Shown in pieces: positions 19,659 through 28,798 of a DNA stretch of 44,543 nt. The stretch's first letter is position 1; each line of letters begins with the position of its first letter. Origin of the DNA: Komagataeibacter intermedius TF2. Its GTDB lineage: Bacteria; Pseudomonadota; Alphaproteobacteria; Acetobacterales; Acetobacteraceae. Under the pieces are notes generated by a model. It was given only the letters and a program-made list of their open reading frames with translations. It ran no database searches and was not told the DNA's origin. Where the stretch lies: positions 1 through 44,543 of the forward strand of contig NZ_BANF01000033.1 of NCBI RefSeq assembly GCF_000964425.1. Reading direction: 5' to 3'. Made by a program: the position numbers and the translations under genes.

Positions 19659-20696
19659 ATGCCAGATTCCGCCGCCGTGTCCCGTCCCGGCCTGCTGACC
19701 CGCCTGCTGCTGGGGGGCATGAAGCTGCGCGCCGCCCGCCGTGCCGAAGTCCCCCACACGCTGGAGGACATGCGCCGCAAGCTGGACCGCCCATGTTTTC
19801 CCATGGCGCTGTCATCGCTGCAGGTGCGGCGCGTGATCGAATGCCGCGTGCCCGGCAGCCATGGCCTGCTGTCCGCGCGGCTGTATGTGCCCTATGGCCG
19901 GGTGCATGGCGTGGTGCTGTTCATGCATGGGGGCGGGTATGTGCATTGCGGGCTGAATTCGCACCACGGCATCTGTTGCAGGCTGGCGCGGCAGTCGGGG
20001 GCGGCTGTGCTGTCCATTGCCTACGGCCTTGCGCCTGAAAACCGTTTTCCCGTTGCGGTGGATGACTGCTGGGCCGCGTTGCAGTGGCTGGCGGGGGAGG
20101 CGCATCGCTGGGGTGGGCCGATCGCGGTGGCGGGCGACAGCGCGGGCGGCACGCTGGCGGCGGTGCTGGCGCAGATGGCGCGTGACCGGGGCGGGCCGGA
20201 ACTGGCCATGCAGCTGCTGTATTATCCGTCACTGTATGGCGAACGCGGCGTGCCGTCGCGCCAGACCTATGCCAGCGGCTACATGCTGTCGACCAAGCTT
20301 ATGGAATGGTATGCCGAACAGTATATCCGCACGCCCGCCGACCTGCGCGACCCGCGGCTTGCGCCCATATGCGCCCGGTCGCTGGCGGGGCTGGCGCCCG
20401 CGGTGATCGGGCTGGCGCAGTGCGACCCCCTGCATGACGAGGGCACCGGCTACGCCGCCGCCATGCAGCAGGCCGGATGCGTGGCGCAGACCCGCACATG
20501 GCGGGGTACGGTGCACGGGTTCCTGAACTTCTATTCCTTCCTGCCCGCCGGGCGCGAAGCCATACGCTATGGTGCTCATGCCCTGAAGCAGGCCCTGCGC
20601 GGCGGGGGCGTGGTCAGCGCGGCAGCGGGTGGAAGACCCCCGGTGACTGCCAGTCCGTCTGCGCCTGCTGGTCAACCCGATCGATCTGCAGCGTAA
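19659..20696 (+). CDS. Alpha/beta hydrolase, hormone-sensitive lipase type
   Basis: Esterase/lipase-like hydrolase. It has the oxyanion-hole motif HGGGYVHCG near residue 90, the nucleophile elbow GDSAGGTLAA near 165, an acidic residue in CDPLHDEG and the terminal histidine in VHGFLNFY. These order it with the HSL (family IV) esterases; the substrate cannot be read from sequence. CGGAGA lies before ATG 19659. No signal peptide is evident, so it is probably cytoplasmic. The last 83 bases overlap tail to tail with the minus-strand gene ending at 20614. It is transcribed divergently from rnpB. Confidence 0.88.
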   Translation: MPDSAAVSRPGLLTRLLLGGMKLRAARRAEVPHTLEDMRRKLDRPCFPMALSSLQVRRVIECRVPGSHGLLSARLYVPYGRVHGVVLFMHGGGYVHCGLNSHHGICCRLARQSGAAVLSIAYGLAPENRFPVAVDDCWAALQWLAGEAHRWGGPIAVAGDSAGGTLAAVLAQMARDRGGPELAMQLLYYPSLYGERGVPSRQTYASGYMLSTKLMEWYAEQYIRTPADLRDPRLAPICARSLAGLAPAVIGLAQCDPLHDEGTGYAAAMQQAGCVAQTRTWRGTVHGFLNFYSFLPAGREAIRYGAHALKQALRGGGVVSAAAGGRPPVTASPSAPAGQPDRSAA

Positions 20697-21069
20697 ACAG
20701 GCGTGGCAGGGTGCTGCGGTCGCCGGGGCATTTGCCGGAATGTTTTTCCATGACGTCGATGCGCGTGGCGTCCGGCGGGTCATTGCCGTTGACCACAAAC
20801 AGCAGGCAGTCCTTGGAATCCGACGTCATGCCGTTATGGGTGACGATGGTGCGGAAATGTTCGACCAGCGCGGTGTTGTCAAACCAGCTTGTGCGCGAAA
20901 AGGTCAGCCTGTCGGCCGCCTGATCCAGCCAGCCCATGCGGCCGACCAGAAAGACAAGGGCCGCCATGGGTACGATCATGAGCACCCGGCGCACGATCCG
21001 CTGTTTCAGGGTGACGGGGCCGCGCCTGCGGGTCAGGCGCGGCGGTGTTGGTGCGGGGGCTTTGGTCAT
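20614..21069 (-). CDS. Small single-pass membrane protein of unknown function
   Basis: I do not recognise this family. The 151-aa product has a basic, proline-rich N-terminus, one likely transmembrane helix (VLMIVPMAALVFLVGRMGWL, about residues 29-48), and a soluble part of about 100 residues with two cysteines (DSKDCLLFVV and SGKCPGDR), which the inside-positive rule would place in the periplasm. It starts 7 bases behind zwf on the same strand, so it is probably cotranscribed with it. Its 3' end overlaps the convergent hydrolase gene by 83 bases. Confidence 0.75.
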   Translation of the reverse strand: MTKAPAPTPPRLTRRRGPVTLKQRIVRRVLMIVPMAALVFLVGRMGWLDQAADRLTFSRTSWFDNTALVEHFRTIVTHNGMTSDSKDCLLFVVNGNDPPDATRIDVMEKHSGKCPGDRSTLPRLFTLQIDRVDQQAQTDWQSPGVFHPLPR

Positions 21070-21076
21070 GCGCGGA

Positions 21077-22558
21077 TTATTTCTTCATGTCCTCGTGCCA
21101 CAGGTGCCCTGACTGCGACAGCAGGTTGCGTGCGCCTTCCGGCCCCCATGTTCCTGCGGCGTAAGGTTCCAGCGGGGCCTTGTTGTCCTTCCATCCCTGC
21201 AGGATCGGGTCGATCCAGCGCCACGCGGCGGCCACTTCGTCACGGCGGATGAACAGGATCGGATCTCCGCGCACCACATCCAGCAGCAGGCGTTCGTAGG
21301 CGTCGGGATAGCGGATGTTGAAGGCTTTTTCGAATTCGATGTTGATGTCGGCCTGGCGCAGCGCAAGGCTGTCGGTGGGCGTGGGGTCCTTGGTGGAAAC
21401 CGACAGCATCACCCCTTCATCGGGCTGGATGCGGATGATCAGCCGGTTGGGTTCGGGCCGGTTGGCGAAGATCGACCACGGCGCGGACTTGAACTGGATC
21501 ACGATCTCGCTGGACTTTTCCGCCATGCGCTTGCCCGAACGCAGGTAGAACGGCACGTTGCCCCACCGCCATGTCAGGATTTCGGCCTTCAGCGCGACAA
21601 AGGTTTCCGTCTCGCTTGTCACCCCTTCGCCCAGATCCTCCAGGTAGCTGCTGACCGTCCTGTCGCCAATGGTGCCGCGCATGTACTGCCCGCGCGAGGT
21701 ATAGATCGCCACGTCATCAGCCGGGATGGGCCGGAGCGCATGCAGCACCTTCAGCTTCTCATTGCGCACGCTGTCGGCTTCCAGCGAAACCGGCGGGTCC
21801 ATCGCCACAAGGCACAGCACCTGCAGCAGGTGGTTCTGGATCATGTCGCGCAGCGCGCCGGAACGGTCGTAATACGCACCACGCCCTTCCACGCCCACGG
21901 TTTCAGCCGCGGTGATCTGCACGTATTCGATCGCATCGCATGACCACAGGCGTTCGAACACCGGGTTGGCGAAGCGCAGCGCGATCAGGTTCTGGACCGT
22001 TTCCTTGCCAAGGTAGTGGTCGATGCGGAAAATCTGGTTTTCGTGGAAGTGCCGCCCCACGCTGTCATTGATCGCTTCCGCGCTGGCAAGGTCGGTGCCG
22101 ATGGGTTTTTCCAGCACCACGCGCGACTGTTCAGTGATCAGCCCCTGCGTATCCAGGTTTTCACAGATCTGCCCATACAGCGCGGGCGACGTGGCCAGGT
22201 AATAGACCCGGATGCGGGTGGGCGGCGCCGCGCTCAGCAGGTCCTTCAGCGCGGGCCAGTCGCTTTCGGCTTCCGCGCCGTTCAGGCTGACATAATGCAC
22301 CATGTTCAGGAAACGCTGCACCGTGGCGTCATCCAGCGCGTCGGGCTGGACATGTTCGTTCAGGGCCGCATGCGCGCGCTGCTGGTAATCCGCGCGGGAC
22401 AGGGGGGAGCGCGCGGTGCCGATAATGCGCGAATCATCCGGGATCTGCCCATCACGGTATCGGTGATACAGCGCAGGCAGCAGCTTGCGCATGGTCAGGT
22501 CACCCGTCCCGCCGAAAACGATGTAGTCAAAGGTGTCAACGGGGGGAAGATGTGCCAT
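21077..22558 (-). CDS. zwf: Glucose-6-phosphate 1-dehydrogenase
   Basis: Oxidises glucose-6-phosphate to 6-phosphogluconolactone with NAD(P), feeding the oxidative pentose phosphate route that dominates sugar use in acetic acid bacteria. The nucleotide-binding FGGTGDLTMRKLLPALY and the active-site RIDHYLGKETVQNLIALRFAN region are intact. The frame opens at 22642, but ATG at 22558 is chosen because AGGAGG lies just upstream and the protein then begins right before the Rossmann strand, giving 493 aa. Confidence 0.97.
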   Translation of the reverse strand: MAHLPPVDTFDYIVFGGTGDLTMRKLLPALYHRYRDGQIPDDSRIIGTARSPLSRADYQQRAHAALNEHVQPDALDDATVQRFLNMVHYVSLNGAEAESDWPALKDLLSAAPPTRIRVYYLATSPALYGQICENLDTQGLITEQSRVVLEKPIGTDLASAEAINDSVGRHFHENQIFRIDHYLGKETVQNLIALRFANPVFERLWSCDAIEYVQITAAETVGVEGRGAYYDRSGALRDMIQNHLLQVLCLVAMDPPVSLEADSVRNEKLKVLHALRPIPADDVAIYTSRGQYMRGTIGDRTVSSYLEDLGEGVTSETETFVALKAEILTWRWGNVPFYLRSGKRMAEKSSEIVIQFKSAPWSIFANRPEPNRLIIRIQPDEGVMLSVSTKDPTPTDSLALRQADINIEFEKAFNIRYPDAYERLLLDVVRGDPILFIRRDEVAAAWRWIDPILQGWKDNKAPLEPYAAGTWGPEGARNLLSQSGHLWHEDMKK

Positions 22559-22658
22559 GGAAGTCGGCCTCCTGCCTGTATATGGTGCCAGGCATGCCTG
22601 CCGGGCATGCGCGGTATATGGGGCATGACGCAAATGCGGCATACTGGCGTGCCGCTTC

Positions 22659-22687
22659 GATTACGGCCCTGCTCTCCGGGCTGTCAA
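22659..22687 (-). promoter_or_regulatory. Putative zwf promoter
   Basis: Minus-strand TTGACA (22682-22687), a 17-base spacer and GTAATC (22659-22664) lie about 100 bases upstream of the zwf start. The -35 is a perfect match and the -10 is weaker. The leader between it and zwf contains the 12-base palindrome CAGGCATGCCTG at 22589-22600. Confidence 0.5.
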
Positions 22688-22694
22688 GTTGGCA

Positions 22695-22721
22695 TTGACC
22701 ATCGGGCGGCAGCGCGATAAT
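22695..22721 (+). promoter_or_regulatory. Possible promoter for the DUF2312 gene
   Basis: TTGACC (22695-22700) and GATAAT (22716-22721) face the DUF2312 gene with a 15-base spacer, which is shorter than ideal. It lies in the 255-base divergent gap with zwf. Confidence 0.35.
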
Positions 22722-22813
22722 CCCGCCGTTCCACCCCGTCGCCTAGTGACATTCCCTTCATGTGTGCCGACGGGCGCGGAACGGCACAATCACGATATCT
22801 GGAGACACCTGCC

Positions 22814-23089
22814 ATGAATGCTGACAATTTCGAGGCGGACGACAAGTCTGCCGCCGTCGGCGGTATCGCAGCCGACCGCCTGCGCAGCATTATCGAACGC
22901 GTTGAGCGCCTGGAAGAAGAACGCAAGGCCCTTGCCGGCGATATCAAGGATATTTTTACCGAAGCGAAGTCCGCCGGTTTTGATGTTAAGGTCATTCGCC
23001 AGATCATCCGCCTGCGCAAGCAGGAACCGGCAGAGGTGGAAGAACAGGAAACCCTGCTCGACATCTATCGCCGTGCGCTGGGCATGTAA
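22814..23089 (+). CDS. DUF2312 (UPF0335) family protein
   Basis: A 91-aa conserved alphaproteobacterial protein of unknown function. The sequence fits the family: AADRLRSIIERVERLEEE, a charged helix that looks coiled-coil, then DIKDIFTEAKSAGFDVKVIR and IIRLRKQEPAEVEEQ. It is acidic and has no membrane segment. ATG at 22814 has GGAGA nine bases upstream and is preferred to the open frame from 22760. It is followed by a membrane-protein gene on the same strand. Confidence 0.9.
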   Translation: MNADNFEADDKSAAVGGIAADRLRSIIERVERLEEERKALAGDIKDIFTEAKSAGFDVKVIRQIIRLRKQEPAEVEEQETLLDIYRRALGM

Positions 23090-23155
23090 TGGTCTGGTGG
23101 CGCGGGCGGGTTCCGTCCGCGTTGCCGGATAACTTCAGTTCAGGTGGTGCGATAC

Positions 23156-23911
23156 ATGCTGTCGTCCCTTTTTCCCGAATGGATGCCCGCGTGGGCGCAG
23201 GCCGTGCTGCTGGTGGGTGGTATCCTGTTCACGCTGGTATGGCTGCTGGTGCCTTTCGCGGTATTTGGCGTGAAGGGACGGCTGGATAACCTGGCCATAC
23301 AGCTTGATGACCTTCAGGCCGAACTGCGTGTCCTGGCGATGGGGCAGCACGCGCCCGCCGCCCCGGCATCCGTCGCGGCGGGTGACATCCTGCCTGACAT
23401 CGTGCCCCCGGCCGCGCCATCATCCGCCCCCGTATGGGAACCCGGGCCCACGCGGCCCGCCACCACGGATTATGACGGCATGGGGGATGAAACCGATATT
23501 CCCGCCTATGAACGTCGCGCGGCCCGCGCCCAGCCCGCGCAGCCCATCCGCCCCGCGCCCCCGGTGCGCCCGCAGCCACGTCCCGAACCGATCCGGCCTG
23601 CGGAACCCGTCCGCGCGCCGGAACCGCTGCGCGCGCCTCCGCGGCAGCATGACATTGCCGATGAATGGGATGTACTGTCATCCGCGCGCAAGGCGCAGCG
23701 GGCCTACGTCCCCCGCGCGCCCGAAGGGGCAGGGGATGATGACCGGCGCGACAGCCGCGATACGCCGTCCCTGTCTGAATGGAGCCGCACGTCCCCACCG
23801 CGCGATGATGCCGCCAGCCGTGGCGCGCGTCCGGTGCGGGCATCGGTCTGGCCGCCCGAACGCGGTGCGCGCGCGGAGCCGACCCTGCGCTGGCCGCCGC
23901 GTCCTGAATAA
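23156..23911 (+). CDS. Membrane-anchored Pro/Arg-rich protein, unknown function
   Basis: I do not recognise a family. The roughly 251-aa product has one strong N-terminal transmembrane segment (AVLLVGGILFTLVWLLVPFA), a short helix rich in Leu/Asp (LDNLAIQLDDLQAELRVLAM) that may be a coiled coil, then about 180 residues of Pro/Arg/Ala-rich sequence with PxRP-like repeats (PIRPAPPVRPQPRPEPIRP), likely disordered. ATG at 23156 is preferred because AGGTGG precedes it; an in-frame GTG at 23144 is possible. Codon use matches the chromosome, so it is probably a real gene rather than a shadow. Confidence 0.7.
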   Translation: MLSSLFPEWMPAWAQAVLLVGGILFTLVWLLVPFAVFGVKGRLDNLAIQLDDLQAELRVLAMGQHAPAAPASVAAGDILPDIVPPAAPSSAPVWEPGPTRPATTDYDGMGDETDIPAYERRAARAQPAQPIRPAPPVRPQPRPEPIRPAEPVRAPEPLRAPPRQHDIADEWDVLSSARKAQRAYVPRAPEGAGDDDRRDSRDTPSLSEWSRTSPPRDDAASRGARPVRASVWPPERGARAEPTLRWPPRPE

Positions 23912-23937
23912 GGGGCTGCTTGAGATAACCGGTTGAT

Positions 23938-23972
23938 GGAAAGACGTTTCCGGGGCCGGGTATCGTTTTTTT
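23938..23972 (+). terminator. Weak intrinsic terminator candidate
   Basis: A small hairpin (GGAAA-GACG-TTTCC, 23938-23951) is followed after 14 bases by seven T at 23966-23972, downstream of the proline-rich membrane protein gene. The distance from stem to T-run makes it doubtful. Confidence 0.3.
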
Positions 23973-24030
23973 CAGGAAAGCGATGTTTCCCGCAGCTTTG
24001 TGAAAAAGGCGTCTTCAGAACCTGTCTTAT

Positions 24031-24056
24031 GCCTGCCCGAAGTTTTCCGGGCAGGC
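24031..24056 (-). terminator. Stem-loop at the 3' end of proB
   Basis: Perfect 9-base arms GCCTGCCCG (24031-24039) and CGGGCAGGC (24048-24056) with an 8-base loop lie two bases beyond the proB stop. No T-run follows on either strand, so it may protect the message end rather than act as a classical terminator. Confidence 0.45.
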
Positions 24057-24058
24057 GA

Positions 24059-26271
<2,213 letters not shown>

Positions 26272-26329
26272 TCATGCGCGCGCCCTGTGTGCGAGCATGA
26301 TACCAGAAAATGCAATCCGGCATCATACG

Positions 26330-26360
26330 AAAAAGGGGCGGCCAGAATGACCGCCCCTTT
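26330..26360 (-). terminator. Intrinsic terminator behind rpmA
   Basis: On the minus strand AAAGGGGCGG pairs with CCGCCCCTTT and is followed directly by a T-run (TTTTTCG). It lies about 40 bases downstream of the rpmA stop and about 85 bases upstream of obg, so it should end or attenuate the ribosomal-protein transcript before obg-proB. Confidence 0.85.
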
Positions 26361-26397
26361 CAATTCGGGTATTCCCGCAGTGATTAAGGCGTGAACC

Positions 26398-26667
26398 TTA
26401 TTCCGCTGCCAGCGGCAGCGACTGCACGGAAACATGCACCCGGCCTTCTGCGCGGCGTTCGAACTTCACATGTCCGTCCACCAGCGAAAACAGGGTGTGG
26501 TCGCGGCCGACGCCAACGTTCACGCCTGCCTTCATCTTCGTGCCGCGCTGACGGACGATGATGTTGCCTGCGATGACGCTTTCGCCACCAAACTTCTTGA
26601 CGCCAAGGCGACGTCCGGCGCTATCGCGCCCGTTACGGGATGAACCGCCTGCCTTTTTTTGTGCCAT
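26398..26667 (-). CDS. rpmA: 50S ribosomal protein L27
   Basis: Large-subunit protein whose N-terminal arm reaches the peptidyl transferase centre. [20 protein letters not shown] followed by [11 protein letters not shown] and [15 protein letters not shown] is diagnostic. It is 89 aa, the normal length, with AAGGAG upstream of the ATG. No N-terminal cleavage extension of the Firmicutes type is present. Confidence 0.98.
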   Translation of the reverse strand: MAQKKAGGSSRNGRDSAGRRLGVKKFGGESVIAGNIIVRQRGTKMKAGVNVGVGRDHTLFSLVDGHVKFERRAEGRVHVSVQSLPLAAE

Positions 26668-26730
26668 TGCCTGAACTCCTTAAAACTGAAATCTCTGATC
26701 TGACCTGCCCGGTCGGGACCGGGCGAGGGA

Positions 26731-27045
26731 TCAGGCGGCGTTGATCGCGGAGATGCGCACAACGGTCACCGGCTGGCGGTGGCCGTTCTTGCGGCGGCTG
26801 TTCTGCCGACGGCGCTTCTTGAAGATGATGATCTTGGCCAGACGGTCCTGCGCGATCACGGTGCCCGTGACGGTCGCACCCTTGACGGTCGGCGCGCCGA
26901 TGGTCGTGCCGCCTTCGCCACCAACGGCCAGAACCTGATCGAACGTAATGGTGGAACCGGCTTCGGCTTCCAGCTTTTCGATCTTCAGGACGGCGTCCTT
27001 GGCAACGCGGTACTGCTTACCGCCGGTACGGATAACTGCAAACAT
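26731..27045 (-). CDS. rplU: 50S ribosomal protein L21
   Basis: Binds 23S rRNA in the large subunit. [20 protein letters not shown] at the N-terminus and [20 protein letters not shown] near the C-terminus are the family signatures. It is 104 aa. It is followed by rpmA after 63 bases, the near-universal rplU-rpmA pair. Confidence 0.98.
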   Translation of the reverse strand: MFAVIRTGGKQYRVAKDAVLKIEKLEAEAGSTITFDQVLAVGGEGGTTIGAPTVKGATVTGTVIAQDRLAKIIIFKKRRRQNSRRKNGHRQPVTVVRISAINAA

Positions 27046-27173
27046 GTCTTTATCTATCTTTCCGATCTCTTGGCGTGCGCGGCATCGTCATGGATGCAGG
27101 CGGCACGGCCCAGTCGCTTTTTTCTATTGGCCGCGATTGCAGCGGCTCCCCGTCCGCGCGGGGTGAATGCGGG

Positions 27174-27202
27174 CTTTTACTGGGTGTAGTGGCACAGGTC
27201 AA
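27174..27202 (-). promoter_or_regulatory. Putative rplU-rpmA promoter
   Basis: Minus-strand TTGACC (27197-27202), a 17-base spacer and TAAAAG (27174-27179). This leaves a leader of about 120 bases before rplU. I could not identify a known L21 leader structure in it. Confidence 0.6.
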
Positions 27203-27241
27203 TATTTTTTATCTTCGCCGCAGGGGGTGAAAAAAGACCCC

Positions 27242-27270
27242 TTGCGCAGCCCCGCGCACGCCCCTATAAG
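27242..27270 (+). promoter_or_regulatory. Putative tRNA-Ser promoter
   Basis: TTGCGC (27242-27247), 17 bases, TATAAG (27265-27270), ending 23 bases before the mature tRNA 5' end. Spacing and position fit a strong stable-RNA promoter with a GC-rich discriminator. Confidence 0.65.
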
Positions 27271-27293
27271 CCGCTGCATCACCGCGTGCAGTT

Positions 27294-27383
<90 letters not shown>

Positions 27384-27404
27384 CTGCATCGCGTGTGTTT
27401 TTCC

Positions 27405-28754
27405 CTATATTCCTGTCGTGCCGCCGCTGTCGCGGTCATGCGCCAGCCGTCCGCCCACCCAGGTTGCGCGGATGCTGCGGTCATCGCCCAGCATCATGAG
27501 CGTGAACAGGACGTCGGCCGTGCTGTCGCACATCTGCGCGCGCAGGGCCTGCAGTGGCGTGGCGTTGGGGTCCAGTATGCACAGGTCCGCATCCATGCCT
27601 GCCGCCACCGTGCCGATGCGGTCATCAAGGTGCAGCGCCTGTGCGCCGCCCTGTGTCGCCAGCCAGAAGGCCTGCACCGGGTGCAGCCTCTTTCCGGTCA
27701 TCTGCGCGATCTTGTAGGCTTCGTTCATGGTCTGCAGGTGCGACAGGCTGGTGCCGCCACCTACATCGGTGCCCAGTCCCGTGCGCACCGGGCGCCGGGC
27801 GTCCATGGCGTCGAACAGCCTGAATGCACCACTGCCCAGGAACAGGTTGGACGTGGGGCAGTGCGCCAGCGCGCAGCCGCTTTCGTGGCAGCGGCACATG
27901 TCATGCTCATCGATATGGATGCCATGCCCCATCACGCTGCGCGGGCGGACCAGCCCCGCGCGATCATATACATCCAGATAGGACCGGCTGTCGGGGAACA
28001 GTTCGGCCACCCATGCGACTTCCGCCCGGTTTTCCGCAAGATGGGTCTGCATGAACAGCGTATCGTCGCCTTTCAGCAGCGCAGCCGCCAGTTCAAGCTG
28101 TTCAGGCGTGCTGGTGGGGGCGAAGCGGGGGGTGACGGCATAATGCTGGCGGTTGCGGCCATGCCAGCGTTCGATCAGGCGGCGGGACTCATCATACCCG
28201 CTCCGGGCCGTATCGCGCAGGTAGTCGGGCGCGTTGCGGTCCATCAGTACCTTGCCCGCCACCATCAGCGTGCCAAGGCGGGTGGATTCGCCAAAGAATG
28301 CATCGACCGACTGCGGGTGTACCGTGCAGTACACCGCCGCCGTGGTGGTGCCGCAGCGCAGCAGTTCACCAAGGAATTTCCGTGCGATGGTGGTGGCGTA
28401 GGCGTCATCGCCAAAGCGGCTTTCGGTGGGGAAGGTATAGCGTTCCAGCCATTCCAGAAGCTGTTCGCCATATGCCGCGATCATGGGCAGCTGCGGGTAA
28501 TGGACGTGGGTGTCCACGAACCCTGCTGAAATCAGGCAGCCCCGGTAATCCGTGACCGTCGTGCCGGGCGGCAGGTGGACGATGGTGTCGTCATAGGCCC
28601 CGGCATGGGTAATGCGGCCACCGGCGATGATCACCAGCCCGTCGGGCTCGTCCACCAGCGCATCATGCGGCGGCATGAGGAACGGGTTGCCGCGAAAGGT
28701 CACGATATGCCCGCGCAGGGCTGCGGGGGCGGAGGGCGCTGGGGCAGGGGTCAT
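27405..28754 (-). CDS. guaD: Guanine deaminase
   Basis: Zinc amidohydrolase converting guanine to xanthine and ammonia in purine catabolism. Metal and substrate motifs are AGFVDTHVHYPQ (HxH), TVHPQSVDAFF, QTHLAENRAEV, GHGIHIDEHD and GLGTDVGGGTSL with the metal-binding aspartate. It is 449 aa, normal for the family. CGGAG precedes ATG 28754. It lies 44 bases behind a FUSC-family transporter on the same strand, probably in one transcript, and converges on tRNA-Ser. Confidence 0.94.
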   Translation of the reverse strand: MTPAPAPSAPAALRGHIVTFRGNPFLMPPHDALVDEPDGLVIIAGGRITHAGAYDDTIVHLPPGTTVTDYRGCLISAGFVDTHVHYPQLPMIAAYGEQLLEWLERYTFPTESRFGDDAYATTIARKFLGELLRCGTTTAAVYCTVHPQSVDAFFGESTRLGTLMVAGKVLMDRNAPDYLRDTARSGYDESRRLIERWHGRNRQHYAVTPRFAPTSTPEQLELAAALLKGDDTLFMQTHLAENRAEVAWVAELFPDSRSYLDVYDRAGLVRPRSVMGHGIHIDEHDMCRCHESGCALAHCPTSNLFLGSGAFRLFDAMDARRPVRTGLGTDVGGGTSLSHLQTMNEAYKIAQMTGKRLHPVQAFWLATQGGAQALHLDDRIGTVAAGMDADLCILDPNATPLQALRAQMCDSTADVLFTLMMLGDDRSIRATWVGGRLAHDRDSGGTTGI

Positions 28755-28798
28755 GGTTGGCTCCGTTCTCCACAGGCCCGGCGCATGTCAGGGACGCG

